A DNA stretch of 11,700 nt from CAYVUI01 sp964454745 (lineage in GTDB: Bacteria; Planctomycetota; Phycisphaerae; Sedimentisphaerales; Anaerohalosphaeraceae). The stretch spans positions 1-11,700 of the forward strand of contig CAYVUI010000130.1 of NCBI GenBank assembly GCA_964454745.1. The letters are read 5' to 3'. The position numbers and the translations under genes were made by a program. The notes under the pieces were generated by a model. It did no database searches. It was not told the origin of the DNA and saw only the letters and a list, made by a program, of their open reading frames with translations. Of the stretch, positions 1-6,851 are shown one piece after another. Each line of letters begins with the position of its first letter. Within the stretch, counting starts at the first letter, position 1.

Positions 1-36
1 GACTCGTTGAGCTTCCGGCTTTAAAAACGGGCATTT

Positions 37-1059
37 TCAATCGGAAGCAGTATAATTACGCTTGTAGCCCCGCAAACTTCCATTGGTAGGTAAAGGAGAG
101 CCCAGCCATGCCCCGTTATCGCTGGCAAATATCACCAGCGTATCTTTTTCTATCCCTGTTTGGGCCAGGTGAGAGAGGATATCCCCGATACCTTTGTCCA
201 TTGCAAAAATGCTTCCAAAAACATCATCCGCTTTGCGGTTGCCGGTGGATTCAAATGAAACTAAATACTCCTGGGGCGGGGTCTCAATCGGCACATGCGG
301 CGCATTGTAGGAAAGATAAAGAAAGAAAGGCTTCTCACGGCATCGGTCAATAAACCCGATGGCTTCGGAAGTAAATTGATCGGTTAGATATCCCTTAGGT
401 TCGACTCCATAGATTTCATTTCGCCACAGATCGGTGGAGTTATAATAGGTCGTTTGTGCGGAATCAAAACCAAAATAATAATCAAATCCCTGCTTGAGAG
501 GATGCATTTCAGGGACAAAACTGAATTTGTGCTCACAATTTTCAATGACCCGTTTTCGCCCGAGGTGCCACTTACCTATCAGTGCGGTTTGGTATCCATC
601 GGCTTGCATAAGCCGGGGGAGCAGATACTCATCGGCAGGCAGCCCCTGGTGATACACATCACCATTTCGGTAAATCCCGTACCTTTGTGGGTATCGGGCT
701 GTCATCAGGGCACTGCGTGAGGGCGCGCAGGACGGCGCCATCTGGAAATCCAGAAAGCGGGTTCCCTCCGCAGCCAGGCGGTCGATATTGGGAGTGCATT
801 TTTGAGCGGCCGCAAGGGCCTTATCGATATCATACCGCCTGGAAGCATACTCTATACCTTCCTGGGGGAGGGATGACCTTGTATACGTATCCTGGTAGCA
901 TCCCAACTGCGCCCTGCCCAGGTCATCAGCAAGGATCAAAATAACATTCGGTCTTTTCCGGGGGGAGGCATCCTGGCGTGGTGTTTCCATGCATCCGCCG
1001 GAAAGCGGTACATATCCCGCACTTAGCAATGCAGCTTTTACGAAAGTTCTTCTATTCAT
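37..1059 (-). CDS. Tat-exported formylglycine-dependent sulfatase, C-terminally short
   Basis: A type I sulfatase that should hydrolyse sulfate esters, probably on a polysaccharide, outside the cytoplasm. Residues are numbered from the ATG at 1059. NRRTFVK at 2-8 followed by a hydrophobic stretch is a twin-arginine signal. The metal-binding pair is in LADDLG (D45, D46). CAPSR at 111-115 is the C-x-P-S-R signature whose Cys111 becomes formylglycine. GKWHLG, NAPHVP, ASDNG and LRGYK supply the remaining family active-site motifs. Residues 56-88 form an unusual insertion of about 30 residues before TPNIDRLAAEG. The frame ends about 10 residues after LRGYK, giving 340 residues, whereas family members are usually 450-550 with a C-terminal subdomain. 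It is therefore truncated, frameshifted or misassembled, and possibly inactive. The gene starts 22 bases after the prepilin-like gene and is probably cotranscribed. The start was chosen from the Tat motif; no strong ribosome site is present, and ATG 1071 is an alternative. The sulfatase call is firm; the state of the gene is not. Confidence 0.88.
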   Translation of the reverse strand: MNRRTFVKAALLSAGYVPLSGGCMETPRQDASPRKRPNVILILADDLGRAQLGCYQDTYTRSSLPQEGIEYASRRYDIDKALAAAQKCTPNIDRLAAEGTRFLDFQMAPSCAPSRSALMTARYPQRYGIYRNGDVYHQGLPADEYLLPRLMQADGYQTALIGKWHLGRKRVIENCEHKFSFVPEMHPLKQGFDYYFGFDSAQTTYYNSTDLWRNEIYGVEPKGYLTDQFTSEAIGFIDRCREKPFFLYLSYNAPHVPIETPPQEYLVSFESTGNRKADDVFGSIFAMDKGIGDILSHLAQTGIEKDTLVIFASDNGAWLGSPLPTNGSLRGYKRNYTASD

Positions 1060-1081
1060 CCAGGTTACCATTGAAATAAGA

Positions 1082-1936
1082 TTACCAGAAATATTCACGT
1101 CCTGTTGGAGGCCATGAATCGTATTTTCCCACAGCATAGGCATCATCAATCGATACGATATCCGGCTTTGACTGCCGAAGGGTTCTCTTGTCGTAAGCCA
1201 GTTCCGTCGGCGGCGTCCAGGTTACCGACAAGTCCACGTGTACTACATTTGCCCCAGCCGGAAGCCCTTCTTTGCCCTTATGTGCAATTCGACTGGTTGG
1301 AATTCCCATGCTCGTATCGGTGAAGTTCCAGTCTCTCATGGAACGGAAATTGACATCCGCAGCAAGTACGTAATACCCCGGATCCGTGACACGTTTTGCT
1401 GATTCCCTGAAACCGTGCTTCGGCTCGACATCACTGGCGGCGGTCAGGCCCACGAGCGAGGCAGAACCGATTGTCCAATATCCCCTCGGCCACTGGCCAT
1501 CGCCGGACGAGACCGCCAAACGTTTGCCCGCTTTTCCCGTTTCCCAGACAATGGCATCCTTGTTGCTCCCATAAAAGCCGGGACACACCCAGATGTTATC
1601 TTCCATTCCATAGGAACTTCTGCAAAAGTCAAAGGGCTCGGCAAGCATGACGCTGGGCCTGGCACGTACACCGGTTTCGTGATTGGGCTTTTCGACATCG
1701 CTTTTCTGAGTGAACCGAGGGATCCAGGAATTGAAATCCGCGGCATAACTGCTGTGGATCAGGCCGATCTGGTGAAACTGGGCCCCGCAGATTGTACGCC
1801 TGGCCATTTCCTTCACCTTGTGCAAAGCCGGCATCAGAATCGCCATCAGCAATGCAATAATTGAGATCACCACCAGCAGCTCTATGAGGGTGAATGCCCG
1901 GACCGAACATTTTTTATTGGTTGATCTCGTTTTCAT
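1082..1936 (-). CDS. Prepilin-like protein with large C-terminal domain (paralogue 1)
   Basis: A 284-residue protein with a type IV/type II prepilin N-terminus: a short basic leader, then FTLIELLVVIS beginning at Phe15, with Glu19 at the +5 position. The residue before the cleavage site is Ala14 rather than the usual Gly, as is often seen in PVC bacteria. A prepilin peptidase would remove the leader, and the hydrophobic helix would sit in the inner membrane or a filament core. The remaining 230 residues form a soluble domain with conserved Cys (50, 105, 118), the motif WVCPGFYG, and a closing region similar to the H-X9-DG prepilin-associated domain, although here HVDG is replaced by HVDL (233-236). 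It is a clear paralogue of the protein at 4235-5080, sharing blocks such as CPGFYG, NKDAIVWE, SLVGLT and GREYF. AGGAGAG at 1942-1948 is placed 5 bases before the ATG. It lies between the GH172 and sulfatase genes. The specific function is unknown. Confidence 0.9.
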   Translation of the reverse strand: MKTRSTNKKCSVRAFTLIELLVVISIIALLMAILMPALHKVKEMARRTICGAQFHQIGLIHSSYAADFNSWIPRFTQKSDVEKPNHETGVRARPSVMLAEPFDFCRSSYGMEDNIWVCPGFYGSNKDAIVWETGKAGKRLAVSSGDGQWPRGYWTIGSASLVGLTAASDVEPKHGFRESAKRVTDPGYYVLAADVNFRSMRDWNFTDTSMGIPTSRIAHKGKEGLPAGANVVHVDLSVTWTPPTELAYDKRTLRQSKPDIVSIDDAYAVGKYDSWPPTGREYFW

Positions 1937-2008
1937 TCTTACTCTCCTGTCCTGCTGAAAAAATCGATCTTAAAATTCCTGCCAGGTATAGTCTCTAAAC
2001 AAAATATA

Positions 2009-3136
2009 TCATCGATTCTCTGAAGAAATCTCAGCGATACGCTGTGCGGCATCAGGGATCTGCGGCAAAGGCTCACTTGGGACGGGTTCATACCAGAAAG
2101 TTGCTGAAGACCAGTCGTCCTGTGTTTCCACAAGCCCTTTTCCCTTTCGATAGGCGATCTGCTGGATTGTGATACGGCATTGCTCGTTCCAGTAAATAGG
2201 ATCCGGCAGGTGCCAACGGTACATGGAAGTATACTCCTTAGTCGAAAGGCTGCAGCCATTATATAAAAACGGAGTTTGCTGTATTCCCCAGGAAAGACCT
2301 ACATAGTCTTCGCTGCCTGTACCGCAAATAGATGGAAAATCTCTGTCACCATCCAAGTAGAATTTTATTTCTCCCTCCCCCCACCATTGAGCAGGATTCA
2401 GATTACGAATTCCAATCACGGCACCTATATATCGGCCTTTATTGTTCCGTTGTGGCAAAAGCTCAAAATCCTGCATGTATGTAGTTGGATTTTCTCTTCG
2501 AAATAATACGTGGAGCCGTCCAACATCAACAGGATGTTTCTCACCAAGCGTATAGTCAATCTGGTAAAAGAATCGAACATCTTTGCTGCTTTCATTGATG
2601 ATATTCATTTTTATCCGCCTGGTAAAAGGCATTGGAAGATAAAAACTCATACCCGCTCGTTCGCCGACAGCATGTACGGCCGAGTGATACGGCATGGCAA
2701 TCTGGCCATGTGCAAATCCCATAAAGTCCCCTAACGGACACTCGATACTCGGATAGGCCTGGTTCTCATACCAAGCCCGCAAGACCAGCCCCCGGAAAAT
2801 TTCAGGGACATTGCCCGGCACGCCCATCGCTTTGGTTGTAATCCAAATATGGCGAATAGTTCCCGGCCCCTGAATGTCACAAAGTGCAACTGCCTGTCCC
2901 GCTTTCAGGAGTATGGCGGGATTTCCTTTCCTGCCCACACCCAGGTCACTGGCTGCGTGCCCTCCCTGTCCGGGCTGGCCGGTGGGATTTTCAAATGAAA
3001 TTGAACGGCTGACCAAACCAAAATCAAGTGTATAGGGTTCTGAGGCCACATTCACTGAATGAGAGAACTTGCGGCAGCCTGTTAACAGAATAGCCATCCA
3101 TGAAAGAAAAATCATAATTGCCGGTATGTGTTTCAT
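2009..3136 (-). CDS. GH172 family (DUF2961) lipoprotein glycoside hydrolase
   Basis: A 375-residue member of the DUF2961/GH172 family, whose characterised members act on furanosides (difructose-anhydride formation, alpha-fructofuranosidase, alpha-arabinofuranosidase). The N-terminus is a lipoprotein signal with lipobox LTGC (Cys21), so it is probably membrane-anchored. Family motifs in order are SRSISFENPTG (43-53), GPGTIRHIWIT (90-100), WYENQ (122-126), ECPLGDFMGFAHG (132-144), the WWGEGEIKFYLDGD segment (251-264) and CGTGSEDYVGLSWG (271-284). Glu256 and Glu276 are reasonable candidates for the catalytic pair known from GH172 structures, judged by spacing only. GH172 enzymes form trimers that assemble further. 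The length is near normal for a single-domain member. It is the first gene after the terminator at 3244-3286 and is followed 72 bases later by the prepilin-like gene, which suggests one unit with that gene and the sulfatase. Only a weak purine-rich ribosome site precedes the ATG. The actual sugar cannot be deduced. Confidence 0.92.
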   Translation of the reverse strand: MKHIPAIMIFLSWMAILLTGCRKFSHSVNVASEPYTLDFGLVSRSISFENPTGQPGQGGHAASDLGVGRKGNPAILLKAGQAVALCDIQGPGTIRHIWITTKAMGVPGNVPEIFRGLVLRAWYENQAYPSIECPLGDFMGFAHGQIAMPYHSAVHAVGERAGMSFYLPMPFTRRIKMNIINESSKDVRFFYQIDYTLGEKHPVDVGRLHVLFRRENPTTYMQDFELLPQRNNKGRYIGAVIGIRNLNPAQWWGEGEIKFYLDGDRDFPSICGTGSEDYVGLSWGIQQTPFLYNGCSLSTKEYTSMYRWHLPDPIYWNEQCRITIQQIAYRKGKGLVETQDDWSSATFWYEPVPSEPLPQIPDAAQRIAEISSENR

Positions 3137-3154
3137 TCGTAATCTCGAAAAAAT

Positions 3155-3168
3155 AATATCATTGATAC
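3155..3168. repeat. 14-bp leader repeat, copy 1 (AATATCATTGATAC)
   Basis: This copy lies 19 bases upstream of the GH172 start codon. The same 14 bases recur at 5113-5126, in front of the prepilin-like gene. The core TATCATTGATA is an inverted repeat of 5-bp arms around one base, a size and symmetry compatible with an operator. On the minus strand it overlaps a possible -10 hexamer TATTAT (3153-3158). Regulatory function is inferred and was not shown. Confidence 0.45.
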
Positions 3169-3243
3169 TATTGGATATGTCCTCATAATCCGCCCGGGCT
3201 GCTTGATTGTATTGATTTGTAAGATCATTAACTGGAAAAGACT

Positions 3244-3286
3244 AAAAAAAACCACTTTGCTGCTGTAAAAAACAACAAAGTGGTTT
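3244..3286 (-). terminator. Rho-independent terminator after LamG/PEP-CTERM gene
   Basis: Read on the minus strand, an 11-bp stem (AAACCACTTTG pairing with CAAAGTGGTTT, extended by two more pairs past one mismatch) is followed by a run of T residues (A-run 3244-3250 on the plus strand). The hairpin begins 27 bases after the stop codon of the gene at 3314-4162. It lacks a T-run in the other direction. It divides the minus-strand genes into two transcription units. Confidence 0.85.
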
Positions 3287-3313
3287 CAAAATCTTCATAT
3301 TACAAATTCCGCC

Positions 3314-4162
3314 TTACTTTTTCCTTTTGGAAAGAATCGCAATTCCGCCCAGAGTCAGAAGCGACAAGGTTGCCGGCTCGGGAACTTCTTCCGTCTGCAT
3401 GTCGCCCCAGAAAATCCATTTCAGTGAATCATTGTTTGAAAGATCTCCGCTTGCGTCTGTTTTGCTGCCGTAGATCTTAATGTTATCAATGACCACGTTG
3501 CAGTCCTGACCGAAATAGATCGGGTAATCAGAAACATTGACTGGCCCGCCTATAACAGGGTTACCCGCGGTTTGACGAATTCCGTGAAGGAAGGCTGTCG
3601 TGGAATCAACCGTGTTTCGGTAAAAACCGATCTGTTCAGTCGCCCGGGTGCTGTCATACGTCATGGCAAGAAAGGCCCAGGTGTCTACATAACCAAAATA
3701 CCCATTGGTAGAAGGCTGCCCCCACCCACCGTTAACGATTCCGCGCGGTCGGCCCCACTGGTCCGTCCTGGCCTGGATGTTGTAATCCCACTGACCGGAA
3801 TTTTCCCGACGGTTAATGGGAGCCGCATTTTCCAGCAAGTCGCCTTTGACCCACATCGAAATGGTAAAGGATTTCAGGCCGTTGAGAGCATCGATCACGC
3901 CGCCCTGGCCTGCCAGGAGGGAACCGAGTGTAACTTTATCTCCAGTTCCGGTCAAATCAAGCGCTACGGAGGGTGCTCCTGTTTTTGCCGTCGCAACTCC
4001 ATCGACAAAATTTAGAGCGCTGCCTCCATCGAGGTAGGCCGTCTCGCCTGCCGTACCAAAGTTGTCCATGCTGCCGCCTGCAAAATTAAGATCGACGAGC
4101 AACTCTGCGGCTGCACACTGGCAAAGCCACAGTACTAACAAAATACAAACCATTTTCTTCAT
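3314..4162 (-). CDS. LamG-fold protein with PEP-CTERM sorting signal
   Basis: A 282-residue secreted protein. Residues 1-19 are a signal peptide with a CAAA/E cleavage region. Residues 22-240 form a LamG/concanavalin A-like jelly-roll with the landmarks ALNGLKSFTISMWVK (92-106), DQWGRPRGIVN (134-144), WAFLAMTYD and NIKIYGSKTDASG (227-239). The C-terminus is VPEPA (260-264), a hydrophobic helix and a basic SKRKK tail, the PEP-CTERM signal that an exosortase recognises and cleaves so that the protein is displayed on, or attached to, the envelope or matrix. Such LamG domains usually bind glycans, and no catalytic motif is visible. It is last in its unit: a terminator follows at 3244-3286 and a prepilin-like gene precedes it by 72 bases. 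The ATG at 4162 was chosen because GGAGGAG lies 6 bases upstream; a TTG at 4177 would put the ribosome site inside the coding region. It shares its domain type with the two next LamG genes in the unit. Confidence 0.9.
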   Translation of the reverse strand: MKKMVCILLVLWLCQCAAAELLVDLNFAGGSMDNFGTAGETAYLDGGSALNFVDGVATAKTGAPSVALDLTGTGDKVTLGSLLAGQGGVIDALNGLKSFTISMWVKGDLLENAAPINRRENSGQWDYNIQARTDQWGRPRGIVNGGWGQPSTNGYFGYVDTWAFLAMTYDSTRATEQIGFYRNTVDSTTAFLHGIRQTAGNPVIGGPVNVSDYPIYFGQDCNVVIDNIKIYGSKTDASGDLSNNDSLKWIFWGDMQTEEVPEPATLSLLTLGGIAILSKRKK

Positions 4163-4168
4163 TTTTTT

Positions 4169-4175
4169 CTCCTCC
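4169..4175 (-). promoter_or_regulatory. Ribosome binding site deciding the 4162 start
   Basis: GGAGGAG on the minus strand, six bases before ATG 4162. It excludes the longer in-frame TTG start at 4177. Confidence 0.8.
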
Positions 4176-4234
4176 AATAAAGGAACATCAATTAATACAA
4201 CATTTTCTTCATAAACTTTTTATATCCTCTATAT

Positions 4235-5080
4235 TTAAAAGAAATACTCACGTCCATCCGGTGTCCAGGTGTTATACTTACCGTGAGCATTTTCATTATC
4301 AACAGCTACAACTTCCGGGTGTGGATCCCGCATTGTTTTCCTGTTAAGGGCAATGTTCGAGGCATCATTCCATGAGACCGATCCATCCACATGCGCTAAG
4401 TTGGCACCCGAAGGCAAGCCGCCTTTGGGATGGGCAATAACCGTCGGTGGAGGGTCACTTGGATTGCCCGTGGTGAATTCCCAGTCATACTTTGCCCTGT
4501 AGTTTTTGTCCCCGGCGAGCAAATAATGGCCGGGATCAGAGACACGAAGTGCCGATTCGCGCACCCCTACATCCGGAGCGGTGTTTGAAGCTGGGGTCAG
4601 CCCTACCAGGGAGACACATCCAAGCGTCCAGTACCCGGAGGGCCACTGGGAACTGTCTGAAGTTCCCGAACGACGCAGCCTGACACCTTCCATGTTGTCT
4701 TCCCAGACAATCGCATCCTTGTTATGGCCGTAAAAGCCCGGACAAACCCATATTTCATCACTCATCTGGAAAGAAGACCTGCAATACTCAAACGGTTCGG
4801 CCAGCATGGTACCGGGCCATACCCTTACGCCATGTTTATGGTTGGGTTTGTCCAGATTCGACTTATCCGTATAGCGGGGAATCCAGGTATTAAAGATCCC
4901 GGCATACAGAACATGAATGGTTGCAATCTGACGAAACTGAGCTGCACACACGGTACGCCTGGACAACTCCTTTACCTTGGCAAGAGAAGGCATCAAAATC
5001 GCCATCAGCAATGCAATGATTGAAATCACAACCAGCAGTTCAATCAGGGTAAACGCATTGTTAAGCTTTCGTTTCTTCAT
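4235..5080 (-). CDS. Prepilin-like protein with large C-terminal domain (paralogue 2)
   Basis: A 281-residue paralogue of the protein at 1082-1936. The leader MKKRKLNNA is followed by the prepilin signature beginning at Phe10, with Glu14 at +5 and Ala at -1. The hydrophobic helix (about 10-30) would anchor it in the inner membrane before and possibly after assembly. The soluble domain carries paired Cys-rich blocks (TVCAAQF, FEYCRSSF, WVCPGFYG), GLPSGANLAHVDGSVSW near 221-237, which resembles the H-X9-DG prepilin-associated ending with a longer spacer, and an aromatic terminus GREYFF. AAGGA lies five bases upstream of ATG 5080; the longer frame from 5110 has no such site and would spoil the short basic leader. 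It sits between the double-LamG gene and the LamG/PEP-CTERM gene. Whether it makes filaments, acts in secretion or binds glycan is unknown; no other pilus-assembly gene is in the window. Confidence 0.9.
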   Translation of the reverse strand: MKKRKLNNAFTLIELLVVISIIALLMAILMPSLAKVKELSRRTVCAAQFRQIATIHVLYAGIFNTWIPRYTDKSNLDKPNHKHGVRVWPGTMLAEPFEYCRSSFQMSDEIWVCPGFYGHNKDAIVWEDNMEGVRLRRSGTSDSSQWPSGYWTLGCVSLVGLTPASNTAPDVGVRESALRVSDPGHYLLAGDKNYRAKYDWEFTTGNPSDPPPTVIAHPKGGLPSGANLAHVDGSVSWNDASNIALNRKTMRDPHPEVVAVDNENAHGKYNTWTPDGREYFF

Positions 5081-5112
5081 TTGATTCCTTTGCAAAATAT
5101 CGGTATCCATCC

Positions 5113-5126
5113 AATATCATTGATAC
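5113..5126. repeat. 14-bp leader repeat, copy 2 (AATATCATTGATAC)
   Basis: An exact copy of 3155-3168, lying in the 47-base gap between the double-LamG gene and the prepilin-like gene, 33 bases before the latter's ATG. The symmetric core suggests a protein binding site or an internal promoter region; this is inference. Confidence 0.45.
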
Positions 5127-5127
5127 A

Positions 5128-6798
5128 TTACTGATTACCCATCCAGTTTGAGCCCACATTGGCGACGTCGAGCATATCTACAACACAGTCTCCGTTGGTG
5201 TCCCCAACTGGAATCGGGTATCCCTCAGTCCCGCAGACGAATTTTTGATGTACTTTCGCTGCGATGGCCTGAATCTGCTCAAGAGAAAGAGCACCGCTGG
5301 AATCCGTTTTACTTCCAAACAGGTAGACCTCGTCGGCAAAACCGTCAAAGGACGGAAACAGCATGATCGGCTCATTGGAGTTCTCGAGCAAACCTGCCGG
5401 CTGACTCCGCGGGGTTCGAAGAGTACCATTTAATGTGGGAGTTGCATAATACCACTTCTCCTCCTGGCCGAAATCATCCGCGTTGTAGGTATAGGCCTTA
5501 AAATGCCAGCCATCTTCCGGTAAAATGCCCCACCATTCATACGGGGTCCAGGGACCCCAGACGTGGTTCAGTACGGAGCGCGGACGGCCGAAAGTATCCG
5601 TCATAAAACGCATTTTGTATTCATACGGCTGGCCATCTCTTCTCTGGAAGAAGAACAATGTACTTCCGTTGCCGAATTTGCCTTCATCCACTTTAATCCA
5701 GCCGCAAACCGTAAAGGACCGCAGGCCGTTGAGGGCCGCTTTCATTGGTGCGTTGGGATCGTTATTATCTTCATAACGGATGCCGCCGTTTCCCTCAAAG
5801 TCAAGATGTGAATTTCGCATGGAAAGGTCAATGCACTGGCCCAAAATGCCTGAGGCAAAACCGGGGCCTGTCAGGGTATCGGTCGCTTCATCGTATCCGC
5901 TGAGGACGGAAATATCATTGCCGCTGGCAGAACCGAGATTTTCATACGTACCTTCACCGGGAATGTAGACCAGTGGTTCGGGAATCGGTACGATCTCATA
6001 AAGCGGATCAGAAGGCTGCGGTGCGTTAATCAGCTGTCGGGCTTCTTCCACCTGCTGGGCGGTAAGAACCTGGTTGAATATGCGAATTTCATCCATGGAA
6101 CCGTCAAAAGTATGCACACCTGTTGTACCGTCATCCCCGATCACAAGGGGTTGATCCGAAGAAGCTAAAGTGCCTCCGTCCAGAGACCCAAAAACAGCCG
6201 TATGGCCATCCTGAAGGTAGGATGGATTTGTATCAGTGCCGTAATACCATGTCACATTATCTACCGAGGCAGATCCATCATAGGTTACCGCGAAAAATGT
6301 CCAGGTATCCTCCGTTGCAAACCAGTGCCACTGGTCCTCCGCTACGGCATTAACAATAAGCCTCGTACGCCCGAAACTGTCAAAAACAATCCGGATATAT
6401 CCCGGCCCGGCAGTCCCCCCGTTTGCTACCCGTGTCAATATCGTAGTGCCGGAAGAGATGACAGGAGAATCCGCCTTGAACCAGCCGCAAATGGTAAACT
6501 GCTCGAGACCACTGTCAAGGACGGCATCCGCATACCCGCCATCCTGGTAATATAACGACCCTCCAGCGCTGTAATGGCCGTCAGGATTGAAACGCAGGGC
6601 ATTTCCCCATACTCCTTCATCCGAAAACGGAACACGGTTCTTATACAAAGCATACTGGGGTGTTTCATTTCCGCCAGCCGTTTGACAATCCCAGTCAGAA
6701 TTAAAAGGAATATAAAGGACCGGTTGAGGTAAAACCGCGAACACTGCCGTAGAAAACAATCCCAAACACAAGAAAATAAAAAGTATCGCCCTTTTCAT
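5128..6798 (-). CDS. Secreted double-LamG protein with C-terminal half-dockerin
   Basis: A 556-residue secreted protein with a signal peptide (about 1-21, ending near VFA). Two LamG jelly-roll domains follow: the first at about 24-258 (GLEQFTICGWFKAD, DSFGRTRLIVN, SMDEIRIFNQVLTAQQVEEA) and the second at about 272-515 (ALNGLRSFTVCGWIKVD, DTFGRPRSVLN, DEVYLFGSKTDSSGALS). The C-terminus (about 531-556) holds one calcium-loop motif, DTNGDCVVDMLD, ending in SNWMGNQ. This is a single half of a type I dockerin, a common ending in secreted planctomycete proteins whose partner is not settled. The likely role is binding glycan or matrix; no catalytic residues are evident. GGAGG at 6807-6811 lies eight bases before ATG 6798, which favours this start over an upstream GTG at 6813. 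It is placed between the single-LamG gene (53-base gap) and the prepilin-like gene (47-base gap), in one probable unit. Confidence 0.9.
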   Translation of the reverse strand: MKRAILFIFLCLGLFSTAVFAVLPQPVLYIPFNSDWDCQTAGGNETPQYALYKNRVPFSDEGVWGNALRFNPDGHYSAGGSLYYQDGGYADAVLDSGLEQFTICGWFKADSPVISSGTTILTRVANGGTAGPGYIRIVFDSFGRTRLIVNAVAEDQWHWFATEDTWTFFAVTYDGSASVDNVTWYYGTDTNPSYLQDGHTAVFGSLDGGTLASSDQPLVIGDDGTTGVHTFDGSMDEIRIFNQVLTAQQVEEARQLINAPQPSDPLYEIVPIPEPLVYIPGEGTYENLGSASGNDISVLSGYDEATDTLTGPGFASGILGQCIDLSMRNSHLDFEGNGGIRYEDNNDPNAPMKAALNGLRSFTVCGWIKVDEGKFGNGSTLFFFQRRDGQPYEYKMRFMTDTFGRPRSVLNHVWGPWTPYEWWGILPEDGWHFKAYTYNADDFGQEEKWYYATPTLNGTLRTPRSQPAGLLENSNEPIMLFPSFDGFADEVYLFGSKTDSSGALSLEQIQAIAAKVHQKFVCGTEGYPIPVGDTNGDCVVDMLDVANVGSNWMGNQ

Positions 6799-6806
6799 AA
6801 TTATAG

Positions 6807-6811
6807 CCTCC
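6807..6811 (-). promoter_or_regulatory. Ribosome binding site deciding the 6798 start
   Basis: GGAGG on the minus strand, eight bases from ATG 6798. It overlaps the codons of the alternative GTG start at 6813, which is therefore rejected. Confidence 0.7.
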
Positions 6812-6851
6812 ACTAATGATTATTCATAAATTTATATCTTTTGAGTCCTCT

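Noticed and set aside
809..824. GGCC/GGCC inverted repeat
   Set aside because: It is a short symmetry inside the sulfatase coding region, explained by its GC-rich codons.
1060..1149. Upstream extension of the sulfatase to an ATG at 1149
   Set aside because: It would overlap the end of the prepilin-like gene and place 30 residues before the Tat motif; ATG 1059 gives a normal signal.
1415..1864. 149-codon plus-strand open frame
   Set aside because: It is antisense to the prepilin-like gene, has no recognisable domain or ribosome site, and its translation is typical of a shadow of a real gene.
3572..4015. 147-codon plus-strand open frame
   Set aside because: It lies wholly opposite the LamG/PEP-CTERM gene, with no motif and low-complexity reverse-frame composition.
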